From positions 521,840 to 585,839 of the forward strand of contig LDXJ01000064.1 of assembly GCA_001029295.1 (NCBI GenBank): a DNA stretch of 64,000 nucleotides, read 5' to 3'. Positions 18,478 to 27,816 of this stretch are shown here, piece after piece. Under the pieces are notes generated by a model, which worked only from the letters and a program-made list of their open reading frames with translations, was not told the DNA's origin and did not search any database. Origin of the DNA: Peptococcaceae bacterium CEB3. Lineage in GTDB: Bacteria > Bacillota > Desulfitobacteriia > Desulfitobacteriales > Desulfitobacteriaceae. Each line of letters begins with the position of its first letter. The first letter of the stretch is position 1. Position numbers and translations under genes: made by a program.

Positions 18478-18545
18478 TTCTGGGCAAGGTTCCCTCAAAG
18501 CCATTCTAGTAGCGATGTGCTGTGGAAAAGTAGCAGGCTATTTTT

Positions 18546-18575
18546 GTTGACGCGCTTACGGGGAAGCTCTATATT
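18546..18575 (+). promoter_or_regulatory. Promoter upstream of typA, possible small-RNA promoter
   Basis: TTGACG (18546-18551), 18-base spacer, TATATT (18570-18575). GTTGAC at 18545 and GTCAAC at 18575 also form a spaced inverted repeat framing the promoter, which could be an operator. The transcript would enter a hairpin at 18606-18640. Confidence 0.55.
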
Positions 18576-18581
18576 GTCAAC

Positions 18582-18645
18582 TTAAAGAATATGCTTAGCG
18601 AGATAGGAGAGGAACTTACAAAAGATATCCTCTCCTCTTATTTGT
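18582..18645 (+). ncRNA. Possible short RNA or attenuated leader before typA
   Basis: Downstream of the promoter at 18546-18575 lies AGGAGAGGA paired with TCCTCTCCT (9-bp stem, loop of about 14), followed by TCTTATTTG. This gives a possible transcript of about 60 bases ending at a terminator-like hairpin. A second, better promoter for typA follows at 18711-18739. An 81-codon frame crossing this stretch has no ribosome site. Confidence 0.35.
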
Positions 18646-18710
18646 GTCGAAAGAACTCAGATGTAGAATATTTCCCACTCAACGTTTCCCTGTTTTTGGG
18701 CAAACTGTTA

Positions 18711-18739
18711 TTGCCATTCGGCGTTCCGTATAATATAAT
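18711..18739 (+). promoter_or_regulatory. Promoter for typA
   Basis: TTGCCA (18711-18716), 17-base spacer, TATAAT (18734-18739), with an overlapping second TATAAT at 18729. The leader to the GTG start of typA is about 55 bases. Confidence 0.75.
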
Positions 18740-18799
18740 GAAAGGTAGTGCATTTTTGCATGGAAAGGCACAGCATAACCGAGAAGAAGGGGAAATTCA

Positions 18800-20623
<1,824 letters not shown>

Positions 20624-20699
20624 CACAGCAAATTTTATGGCACCTTTCGCCTGATCCGTGCGTATAGTAGTAAGGATGGGAGGGAGGTGCCCCTTTTTT

Positions 20700-21686
20700 A
20701 TGCCAATACGTGTCACTTTTCGGCCCGACCGGCAAGCCCCTCCGGTGGTGGAGTCTCCTCAACCCTCGGAGACGCACCCACAAGGAGCACCCCCGCTGCG
20801 CAAGGGCTCAGGCGCCGCTCCCGGGAAAAGCCCCGCTTCGTTCGGCAAAAGCGCGGCTCAAGCGACGGAAAAAGAGCGCGTCAATGAGATCCTCAGTGAA
20901 TTGGATGAACTCATCGGACTTGTTTCGGTTAAACGTTTGATTCGGGAACTGCAAGCTTATGTGGAAATCCAAAAAAGGCGCACACGAGAAAAGCTCGTGG
21001 CGGAACCTTTAGTCCTACATATGATCTTCCGGGGAAATCCCGGAACCGGGAAAACCACCGTGGCCCGCATCCTCGGCAGACTTTTTAAAGAAATGGGCGT
21101 CCTGCAGAAAGGACATATCATCGAATGCGAGCGGGCAGACCTGGTGGGAGAATACATCGGCCACACAGCGCAAAAAACCCGGGAACAGGTCAAGAAGGCT
21201 TTGGGTGGCGTCCTTTTTATCGATGAAGCTTACTCTCTGGCCAGAGGCGGGGAAAAAGATTTTGGCAAAGAAGCGATCGACGCCCTGGTTAAAGCGATGG
21301 AAGACCAAAAAGATAGCCTCATTCTCATCCTGGCCGGATACCGTCAGGAAATGGAATGGTTTTTGCAAACCAATCCAGGGCTACGTTCCCGTTTCCCCAT
21401 TCATATCGATTTTCCGGATTATTCTTTGGAAGAACTTTTGGCCATCGGCCGAAGTATGTTTAGCCAACGTCAGTATACTTTGACTCCGGAGGCGCAGGAG
21501 TCCCTGCGGCGGATCCTGCAAGGGCTTTTGCACCTCCATCCCTACGCGGGCAACGCCCGCCTGATTCGCAACCTGGTGGAGCGGACCATCCGTAAACAGG
21601 CCGTCCGCCTTTTCCGCAATGCCTCTTCCACCCGTGAGGAGCTGATGGAGATTCTGGCGGCGGACCTGGATTGGGACGAGGTTTAG
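20700..21686 (+). CDS. spoVK: Stage V sporulation protein K, CbbX-type AAA ATPase
   Basis: AAA+ ATPase needed for spore maturation in Bacillus. Seen: a Pro-rich N-terminal stretch (about 60 residues), then Walker A FRGNPGTGKTTVARILG near 112, Walker B GGVLFIDEAYSLARGGEKDFGKEAID near 170, sensor LILAGYRQEME, arginine finger region NPGLRSRFP, and a C-terminal lid. The ATG at 20700 follows AGGGAGGTG by about 12 bases; an upstream GTG in frame (20658) has no ribosome site. The place after hfq matches Bacillus. It is probably under a sporulation sigma factor, but no clear site was found. Confidence 0.92.
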   Translation: MPIRVTFRPDRQAPPVVESPQPSETHPQGAPPLRKGSGAAPGKSPASFGKSAAQATEKERVNEILSELDELIGLVSVKRLIRELQAYVEIQKRRTREKLVAEPLVLHMIFRGNPGTGKTTVARILGRLFKEMGVLQKGHIIECERADLVGEYIGHTAQKTREQVKKALGGVLFIDEAYSLARGGEKDFGKEAIDALVKAMEDQKDSLILILAGYRQEMEWFLQTNPGLRSRFPIHIDFPDYSLEELLAIGRSMFSQRQYTLTPEAQESLRRILQGLLHLHPYAGNARLIRNLVERTIRKQAVRLFRNASSTREELMEILAADLDWDEV

Positions 21687-21706
21687 GGAGTTTAGGGACA
21701 CTTCAG

Positions 21707-21736
21707 TTGCCAACTGCCGCCCGGCAGGAGTATACT
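21707..21736 (+). promoter_or_regulatory. Promoter for ynbB
   Basis: TTGCCA (21707-21712), 18-base spacer, TATACT (21731-21736). A start near 21743 leaves about 47 bases before the TTG at 21790, which supports that start over the GTG at 21748. Confidence 0.65.
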
Positions 21737-21789
21737 AGCAGAAGTATGTGGACGGGTATTATTACATGTGGCTTGAGGGGGCTCAGGTA

Positions 21790-23082
21790 TTGACATCCCA
21801 GGTAGTGACATCCGAGGTATTGTTAACCCAAGAAGAGTTACCGGAAAGAATCCGCAAGGCGCTGGTCGCGGCTGAGAGTAAACTGCGGGAACAGCTGGAA
21901 GTCCTGCAAGAAGGTTTCGAACATAATCACGCTAAGGTCCTTAGGGCCTTTCAGGCGGAGAAGGTCTCATCTTATCACCTGCAGGGTTCAAACGGTTACG
22001 GTTTAGGTGACGCCGGCCGTGAAACTCTGGATCGCGTCATGGCCAGAATACTGGGGACGGAAGCCGCCCTGGTCAGAGGGCAGCTTGTCTCCGGCACCCA
22101 TGCCATTGCCGTCGCCCTTTTCGCTGTCCTGCGTCCGGGAGACCACCTCCTTTCTGTCACCGGAGACCCCTATGATACTCTGGAGGAGGTCATTGGCCTC
22201 CGAGGCCGGGGCCAGGGGAGCCTGCTCGACTTCGGCATCCGTTACTCCTCTATTCCTCTCGGCCCGGGGGGGATGATACAGTATGATCTACTGGAGCGGG
22301 AGATCCGGCCGGAAACCCGCCTGCTCCTGGTTCAGCGTTCTCGGGGGTACGCCTGGCGGGACGCCTTAAGTATCGCCCAGATTTCGGAACTGACGGACTA
22401 CATTCATAGGCTCCATCCCGGTATCTTGGTCTTCGTAGACAATTGCTATGGAGAACTGGTGGAAACACGCGAACCCGGCGACGTCGGGGCCGACCTCCTG
22501 GCCGGTTCACTGATCAAGAATCTGGGCGGAAGCTTGGCCTCCACCGGAGGGTATATCGCCGGTCGCCGCGAGTTGGTGGAGCTGGCCGGACAGCGCCTGA
22601 CGGCACCCGGTATCGGGGGGGAAGTGGGGGCCACCTTGGAATGGCAGCGTCTTTTCTTCCAGGGACTCTTCTTCAGCCCACTTACGGTCAGCGAGGCCTT
22701 GAAAGGTGCGATCTTTGCCGCGGCCTTTTGGCAGACCTTGGGGTTCGAGGTCCATCCCCTCCCGGAGTCGGCGCGTTCAGACCTCATCCAGGCGGTCAAA
22801 TTAAGATCGAAAGAAAAGATGATTGCTTTTTGCCAGGGACTGCAGAAAGGATCCCCTTTGGATGCGCACGTTCTGCCGATTCCTGCCGGCATGCCCGGTT
22901 ATGGGGACGAAGTGATTATGGCCGGAGGGACTTTTGTGCAAGGAGCGACCAGTGAATTCTCCGCGGACGGGCCTTTGCGCGAACCGTACATTGCCTACCA
23001 GCAAGGCGGCATATCTTACGCCTACGTGAAACTGGGAAACATTCTGGCGGCTTGGCAATTATGGCAAGACGGCCTCCTGTAA
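21790..23082 (+). CDS. ynbB: YnbB-like PLP-dependent protein (methionine gamma-lyase / aluminium-resistance family)
   Basis: Fold-type I PLP enzyme of the family annotated as aluminium resistance or methionine gamma-lyase family. Seen: QGSNGYGLGDAGRETLD near residue 75, RGQLVSGTHAIAVAL near 105, FVDNCYGELVE near 217, and AGSLIKNLGGSLASTGGYIAG near 243 with the expected PLP lysine. The frame extends to a GTG at 21748, but the promoter at 21707-21736 would start transcription almost on that codon; the TTG at 21790 has GAGGGGGC in front. Neighbour of spoVK, as in Bacillus. The true substrate is uncertain. Confidence 0.88.
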   Translation: MTSQVVTSEVLLTQEELPERIRKALVAAESKLREQLEVLQEGFEHNHAKVLRAFQAEKVSSYHLQGSNGYGLGDAGRETLDRVMARILGTEAALVRGQLVSGTHAIAVALFAVLRPGDHLLSVTGDPYDTLEEVIGLRGRGQGSLLDFGIRYSSIPLGPGGMIQYDLLEREIRPETRLLLVQRSRGYAWRDALSIAQISELTDYIHRLHPGILVFVDNCYGELVETREPGDVGADLLAGSLIKNLGGSLASTGGYIAGRRELVELAGQRLTAPGIGGEVGATLEWQRLFFQGLFFSPLTVSEALKGAIFAAAFWQTLGFEVHPLPESARSDLIQAVKLRSKEKMIAFCQGLQKGSPLDAHVLPIPAGMPGYGDEVIMAGGTFVQGATSEFSADGPLREPYIAYQQGGISYAYVKLGNILAAWQLWQDGLL

Positions 23083-23130
23083 ACGGCTTCTTTTACAACG
23101 AATATCTATGCAGCAAGGAAGGTGGAAAAT

Positions 23131-23691
23131 GTGGACGAGCCGCAGATGAATGTCGAGGAACCGCGCAAAAGCGGCGGACGCTTCCTGTTGGAACTGGTGG
23201 AAATTGTCCTCATCGCTTTTGTCCTTTCCTGGGCTATCAGGACCTATGTGATCGAGGCGCGGGTTATCCCCACGGGATCAATGTTGCCGACCATCCAACT
23301 TCAGGACCGGGTTATCGTGGACAAGTTCTTCTTCAAGTATTTTGATCACATCCGCAGGGGCGACATCATTGTCTTTCGTCCGCCCGCGGCAGCCCATTCC
23401 CAGGAGGATTTTATCAAGCGGGTCATTGGTTTGCCCGGGGACAAGATACAGATTAAAGATCATAAAACCTATGTCAACGGCAAAGTTCTCTATGAACCCT
23501 ACCTGCTCGCTCCCGAACGGGGAAGCTTCGGACCTGTGGTCGTACCCCCGGGGGATCTTTTCGTGATGGGGGACAACCGCAATGACAGCGAGGACTCCAG
23601 GTATTGGGGCTTTTTGCCCATAAAAAATGTCACCGGCCGGGCCTTGTTCCGCTACTGGCCGCTGAACCGATTCGGGCCGCTTGCAAAGTGA
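23131..23691 (+). CDS. lepB: Type I signal peptidase
   Basis: Membrane-bound serine/lysine protease that removes signal peptides outside the cell. Seen: one N-terminal membrane segment (about residues 20-40), catalytic Ser50 in VIPTGSMLPTIQ, catalytic Lys96 in DFIKRVIGLPGD, and the conserved MGDNRNDSEDSRYWG. Length about 186 is typical of Gram-positive enzymes with a single anchor. GTG at 23122 touches the AAGGAAGG ribosome site, so GTG at 23131 is preferred. Confidence 0.95.
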   Translation: MDEPQMNVEEPRKSGGRFLLELVEIVLIAFVLSWAIRTYVIEARVIPTGSMLPTIQLQDRVIVDKFFFKYFDHIRRGDIIVFRPPAAAHSQEDFIKRVIGLPGDKIQIKDHKTYVNGKVLYEPYLLAPERGSFGPVVVPPGDLFVMGDNRNDSEDSRYWGFLPIKNVTGRALFRYWPLNRFGPLAK

Positions 23692-23726
23692 GCCGCTTGG
23701 CAGTTTTGGCAAGACGTCCTGTTTAA

Positions 23727-23763
23727 AAACGTGAAGGTCTGCTTAGAAACGTGAAGGTTTGCT
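23727..23763 (+). repeat. Two-copy 20-base tandem repeat
   Basis: AAACGTGAAGGTCTGCT (23727-23743) and AAACGTGAAGGTTTGCT (23747-23763) repeat with a 20-base period in the gap before ddl. No function is evident. Confidence 0.7.
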
Positions 23764-23839
23764 CCGACTTCGGGGTATGATACTGATACATTCCGCGTAA
23801 ATATATAAAGTCAACTACCGGTGAGAGGGAGTGGATAGC

Positions 23840-24961
23840 TTGCAAGATACGTCCTTGCGCGTCGTTTTATTGTTCGGCGGCCAATCCGGAGAACACGAGG
23901 TATCCGTTAACTCTGCCAAGTCCGTTCTTCAGGCCATTGATCGCCGCAAGTACAGCGTTGAAACCGTGTGGATCGCCCAGAACGGACGCTGGTATTGGGG
24001 AATCACACCGGACCAAGTTCTCAAGCAGGGTGCCGGGACTTCCGCCCCCGAAGACTTCGGACCGGAGCCGGTACAGGTGACCTTGGTTCACGACCCGGAA
24101 AACCCGCATTTTATGGCTGTGGATCGCCGGGAACTTCCCAACGAGGGCCGAGTTGACCTCATCTTTCCGGTTTTGCATGGCCCGTTTGGGGAAGACGGCA
24201 CTCTGCAGGGTCTCTTGGAGATGGCCAATCTTCCCTACGTAGGTTCGGGAGTCTTGGGTTCGGCACTCGGCATGGATAAAGACCGGATGAAAGCTGTCTT
24301 TGCCCGGGCAGGTTTGCCTTTGGCTCGCTATCTGACGTTTTTGCGCGCCGAAATACGCCGCGATGCGGAAGGCTGCATCAACCGGATCGCTGAAAACCTA
24401 GGATATCCTTGTTTTGTGAAACCCGCGAATCTGGGTTCCAGCGTCGGTATCAGCAAGGCTCATGACGACCTTGAACTCAGGCGTTCCTTAGAAGTGGCGG
24501 CTGTTTATGATCGGAAGATAGTGGTTGAAGAAAATATCCGCGGGCGCGAAATAGAAGTCAGCGTCTTGGGCAACGAAGAAGCTCGGGCCTCGCTGCCCGG
24601 CGAGATCCTGCCTGCCCGGGAATTTTACGATTACGAAGCCAAGTATCAGGATTCCGCCTCCCGCCTTCTCATTCCGGCTCCGCTCAGTCCCGCGCTTCAA
24701 GCTGGGTTACAGGCGACCGCCGTCAAAGCGTTTCGAGCCGTAGATGCCTCCGGACTGGGCCGGGTCGATTTCTTTGTCACGGCGGATGACCAAATCATAC
24801 TCAACGAGATCAATACCATGCCGGGCTTTACCCAGATTTCCATGTACGCCAAGTTGTGGGAAGCCTCCGGGATCCCGTACGGGGAACTCGTCGACCGTCT
24901 CATCACCCTTGGCTTGGAACGGTTCCGGGACACCCGGGATCGGAAAATAGCCAGGGGATGA
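23840..24961 (+). CDS. ddl: D-alanine--D-alanine ligase
   Basis: ATP-grasp ligase that makes the D-Ala-D-Ala end of peptidoglycan precursors in the cytoplasm. Seen: LLFGGQSGEHEVSVNSAKSV at the N-terminus, HGPFGEDGTLQGLLEMANLPYVGSGVLGSALGMDK, CFVKPANLGSSVGISKA, and the C-terminal GRVDFFV...LNEINTMPGFTQISMY that binds the metal ions. Length about 373. The GTG at 23831 lies next to AGAGGGAG; the TTG at 23840 has 8-9 base spacing and is preferred. A strong terminator follows. Confidence 0.97.
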   Translation: MQDTSLRVVLLFGGQSGEHEVSVNSAKSVLQAIDRRKYSVETVWIAQNGRWYWGITPDQVLKQGAGTSAPEDFGPEPVQVTLVHDPENPHFMAVDRRELPNEGRVDLIFPVLHGPFGEDGTLQGLLEMANLPYVGSGVLGSALGMDKDRMKAVFARAGLPLARYLTFLRAEIRRDAEGCINRIAENLGYPCFVKPANLGSSVGISKAHDDLELRRSLEVAAVYDRKIVVEENIRGREIEVSVLGNEEARASLPGEILPAREFYDYEAKYQDSASRLLIPAPLSPALQAGLQATAVKAFRAVDASGLGRVDFFVTADDQIILNEINTMPGFTQISMYAKLWEASGIPYGELVDRLITLGLERFRDTRDRKIARG

Positions 24962-25025
24962 CTTCCTCCCCGCGAACCGAACCGCAAATGCAGCCCAAAT
25001 ACTGAGTGCGGGCTGTGTCTGTTGG

Positions 25026-25051
25026 CCCAAGCAGATCACCCAAGCAGATCA
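25026..25051 (+). repeat. Perfect 13-base tandem duplication
   Basis: CCCAAGCAGATCA occurs at 25026-25038 and again at 25039-25051 just before the ddl terminator. Confidence 0.8.
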
Positions 25052-25054
25052 AGT

Positions 25055-25089
25055 AGAAAAGGAAGAGCGTACTTCGCTCTTCCTTTTCT
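25055..25089. terminator. Strong bidirectional terminator between ddl and lexA
   Basis: A perfect 15-bp stem, AGAAAAGGAAGAGCG (25055-25069) with CGCTCTTCCTTTTCT (25075-25089), loop of 5. The A-rich left arm and T-rich right arm let it serve both the ddl transcript and the convergent lexA transcript. Confidence 0.9.
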
Positions 25090-25196
25090 AACCCCATCCA
25101 ACCCCAGCGTCTGAGAAATGGTTCTGCCAACCGTATAAGAAATTTTGCCGATTCGAATGCCTGCTCATTGGAAAACCAGCTCCTTCGAATGCTTGC

Positions 25197-25814
25197 TCAA
25201 TGGATGTAGCGAAAGACCCCTATGACTTTACCCAAAATAACCGCATCTTGGGTGAAAATAGGATCCATGGCCGAATTTTCGGGCTGAAGGCGAATCAAGT
25301 TCTTTTCTTTGAAAAAGCGTTTGACAGTCGCTTCCTCGCCGATCATCGCCACCACAATTTCCCCGTTCCGAGCTGAGTTCTGCTGCCTCACCACGATATA
25401 ATCCCCATCCAGTATTCCGACCTCTATCATGCTGTCACCCTGCACCTTCAGCATAAATACGGAATCGTCGTGAACAAAATCGGCCGGAAGGGGAAAGTAG
25501 TCCTCAATGTTTTGCAGAGCCAGAATGGGTTTACCGGCTGTTACGCGGCCCACCACCGGCACGTGAACCAGGCGCTTCTTCGGGTCCTCGTCACTGGCAC
25601 TGCTCAATATCTCAATGGCACGGGGTTTCGTTGGGTCTCTGCGGATATACCCTCTCTCTTCCAGGGTTTGCAGATGACCGTGTACTGTCGAACTGGAGGC
25701 GAGTCCTACCGCGTCTCCAATTTCGCGCACAGAGGGGGGATACCCCTTTCTCCGGATTTCGCTTTTGATAAAGTCGAGGATGGCCGTTTGGCGTTGAGAT
25801 AAATCAGGATACAT
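25197..25814 (-). CDS. lexA: SOS repressor LexA
   Basis: Represses DNA-damage genes and cleaves itself when RecA is activated. Seen: winged helix with [33 protein letters not shown], cleavage site Ala-Gly in VTAGKPILA, catalytic serine in [11 protein letters not shown] and catalytic lysine in EEATVKRFF. Two ATGs are possible: 25823 lies only 2 bases from AGGGGTG, while 25814 is about 11 bases away and gives [13 protein letters not shown], matching homologues. Length about 205. It is divergent from the M23 peptidase gene, with a LexA-box-like site between. Confidence 0.96.
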   Translation of the reverse strand: MYPDLSQRQTAILDFIKSEIRRKGYPPSVREIGDAVGLASSSTVHGHLQTLEERGYIRRDPTKPRAIEILSSASDEDPKKRLVHVPVVGRVTAGKPILALQNIEDYFPLPADFVHDDSVFMLKVQGDSMIEVGILDGDYIVVRQQNSARNGEIVVAMIGEEATVKRFFKEKNLIRLQPENSAMDPIFTQDAVILGKVIGVFRYIH

Positions 25815-25873
25815 ACATTTCACCCCTAATCATTTTTTTGTCCAATATGTACGCGCCACATACGTCCCAACAG

Positions 25874-25920
25874 CTTCGAATTATTGACACTACAACAGCG
25901 ATGAATTATTAACACTACTT
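25874..25920 (+). repeat. Two-copy repeat in the lexA upstream region
   Basis: The units GAATTATTGACACTAC and GAATTATTAACACTAC lie about 25 bases apart. The first supplies a TTGACA -35 box and the second a TATTAA -10-like box for the divergent gene. Confidence 0.6.
25884..25912 (+). promoter_or_regulatory. Candidate promoter for the M23 peptidase gene
   Basis: TTGACA (25884-25889), 17-base spacer, TATTAA (25907-25912). It is upstream of the LexA-box-like site at 25943-25956, so a bound repressor would block early elongation. Confidence 0.5.
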
Positions 25921-25942
25921 TACCACATCTTTCTTCATATTG

Positions 25943-25956
25943 CAAACAGATGTTCG
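25943..25956. promoter_or_regulatory. Candidate LexA (SOS) box
   Basis: CAAACAGATGTTCG differs at one base from the Gram-positive LexA consensus CGAACNNNNGTTCG. It lies between divergent lexA (start 25814) and the M23 peptidase gene (start 26024). LexA commonly controls its own gene; here the box is nearer to the peptidase gene. Confidence 0.45.
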
Positions 25957-26023
25957 CAGCATGAACTCTTCTTTTTCCAACACTTTATCCATAGTTTAGG
26001 GTATAGGGAAAGGAGAGACAGAA

Positions 26024-26803
26024 ATGCCAAAGACCCACCGCTACCGCGAAATCGTGCTGCTCCCCCTGCTTCTTATTTTGGGCATGGTCGCGTGGACCAC
26101 CTTGCATCACCTTCCCAGAAATCAACTCGATGATTGGTCATATCTTACGTCTTTGCCCGCTCCGTTGGTACTGCAGGCACAAAAAGAGGGAGAATTGATT
26201 TCTCCCGGAGCCTGGGCCGACATACTCGCCCTGCGTTCAACCTTGCCGGGCACTTGTGCCCCGTTGATTGCCCAGCTGAAAGGGGGCAGGAAATTCGCCC
26301 GCCTCAACTGGGCGGGTATCGCCAAAAGTGAGGCAAAAACGGTCGCCTATCGAAGAACGCTGCTGCTAAAGCACCCCGTTTTTCAAATTGGCGCCTATAC
26401 TTTCCCGGTCCACGGCAGGTATTGGTATGAGGATACTTTTGGCGCCGGACGGGAAGGGGGAAAACGGCGACACGAAGGCACCGATGTTTTCGGCAGTGAA
26501 GGAACCCCGATTGTCAGTGTCTGTTCCGGCAAAGTCGAACAGCTTGGCTGGAATCGCTTGGGGGGAGAGAGGGTCGGAGTTCGCGGAGACGATGGGAATT
26601 ATTATTATTATGCTCACCTGCAAAAGATCTCGTCCGGACTTCGGCGGGGAGAGAAAGTTGACAGGGGAGAAACCTTGGGGACAATGGGGCACACCGGGGA
26701 CGCCCTCACTACTCCCGACCACCTGCACTTTGGCATAGAGATTCCGGATGGCCAATGGATTAACCCCTATCAGTTCTTGCGGGTTTGGGAGGCAAATTCT
26801 TAG
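26024..26803 (+). CDS. Membrane-anchored M23 peptidase (LytM type)
   Basis: Zinc endopeptidase that cuts peptidoglycan cross-bridges, active outside the membrane. Seen: N-terminal membrane segment (about residues 9-27), then the M23 domain with HEGTDVFGSEGTPIVSVCSG near 149 (metal His and Asp), YYYYAHLQKI and DHLHFGIE near 240 (HxH). All zinc ligands are present. ATG follows AAAGGAGAGA. The gene is divergent from lexA with a candidate LexA box between, hinting at a link of wall cutting to DNA damage; this is inference. No SH3 or LysM domain is seen. Confidence 0.9.
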   Translation: MPKTHRYREIVLLPLLLILGMVAWTTLHHLPRNQLDDWSYLTSLPAPLVLQAQKEGELISPGAWADILALRSTLPGTCAPLIAQLKGGRKFARLNWAGIAKSEAKTVAYRRTLLLKHPVFQIGAYTFPVHGRYWYEDTFGAGREGGKRRHEGTDVFGSEGTPIVSVCSGKVEQLGWNRLGGERVGVRGDDGNYYYYAHLQKISSGLRRGEKVDRGETLGTMGHTGDALTTPDHLHFGIEIPDGQWINPYQFLRVWEANS

Positions 26804-26947
26804 CCGTTAAAGCTTAAGTTCTTGAGCCGTTGACCTCTAGGCGTTGAAGCCTCGAGGAGAGGGCAATGCCATGGGGCTTATGCGGGTGACGCTTCTGTCA
26901 AAACCACGGGGCTGCTGGGCTGCGGCGGGCGCGCTTCGGCCGAAAGG

Positions 26948-26977
26948 TTGACGCGATCAGGTATTTGGCGCTATACT
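26948..26977 (+). promoter_or_regulatory. Promoter for Cys-rich protein gene
   Basis: TTGACG (26948-26953), 18-base spacer, TATACT (26972-26977), about 85 bases before the ATG at 27063. Confidence 0.65.
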
Positions 26978-27062
26978 TGCCCTGATGGAATCTTATCCAA
27001 AAGCCCCCATGACTTCAGCTTGGCTTTAGTGATGGGGAGATTCAGAGGATGGGCAGGGCAAA

Positions 27063-27299
27063 ATGCGTAAAGCCGGAGAACCATGTATTTTGGAATACAG
27101 GATTTGCACCGAGTGCGGGGAATGCGACCGCTGTGAATTGAATCCGGACAAGATTTGTGACAACTGTTGTGAGTGTCTGGACGAGGGAGCGGATTACCTC
27201 GAAGTGAAAATAGACGATATTCTCATCTCCGAAGAGAAACCCAAGCACCGAGGCGGCAGGCACACTTACCGTTTCAGAAACCGGCCTGGACGTCAGTAA
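27063..27299 (+). CDS. Small Cys-rich protein, 78 aa
   Basis: Not a named family that I can identify. The first half holds ten or so cysteines in CTECGECDRCELNPDKICDNCCECL, a layout fit for an iron-sulfur cluster or zinc, followed by an acidic stretch (DEGADYLEVKIDDILISEE) and a basic tail. The spacing CxxCxxCxxC is ferredoxin-like, but proline after the last cysteine is missing. It has its own promoter. The ribosome site is weak (GGGCAGG). Likely a metal-binding or redox helper protein. Confidence 0.7.
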   Translation: MRKAGEPCILEYRICTECGECDRCELNPDKICDNCCECLDEGADYLEVKIDDILISEEKPKHRGGRHTYRFRNRPGRQ

Positions 27300-27816
27300 G
27301 CCCCGGGCCATTTAAAATTACGATTTTACAAAAGCTGTAGGTGGTTTTAGAATAGGGCTAAGGAACCTGCCTGCCTTCACGTTCCCACAAGGCAATTGTG
27401 AGAGGAGGGAGCAAATACCAATTTTCCTACTGCCAGGCTTGGTTGGGATACATGACTCTGATGCAGACGATTACGTTACAGCAGGATCTTCGGTTCACCA
27501 CAGGAAAATTGGACAGTCGAAAGTAGAACGGAGGGGGCGCGAAAACACGCTCATATTGTGAAAGTTTACACTTTCTGAATAATGCGGGAACGAAAAAAAT
27601 TTGGCAGTTAGGCAGGTTTCAGCACGTCGGGGGGCTTTGAGACGTGGCGTGTAACAAGCCGGCGGGTCCCTTGGGGTCGGCAGACGACAGCGAGACGAAA
27701 GTAGCTTAGATTAGTAGATTACAGGAAGCGGAAGTTGTCGGGGTCAATGAGACCGGAAAGAAAAAGAAACAAAAAAAGAAGACAGAAGAGTGAGCACTTA
27801 ACAAGGAGGATGGCTA
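27300..27816 (+). other. Long structured gap before the YeiH-type exporter
   Basis: 517 bases without a convincing gene. Visible: an 11-bp inverted repeat, CCAATTTTCCT (27418-27428) with AGGAAAATTGG (27503-27513), enclosing about 74 bases; a short hairpin GAAAGT-TTAC-ACTTTC near 27563-27578; and a purine-rich run before the ribosome site. It could be a regulatory leader or a small mobile element with terminal repeats. It did not match a riboswitch class known to me. Confidence 0.45.

Noticed and set aside
27340..27470. Cobalamin or c-di-GMP riboswitch in the exporter leader
   Set aside because: Core boxes of both classes are absent; only loose word matches were found.
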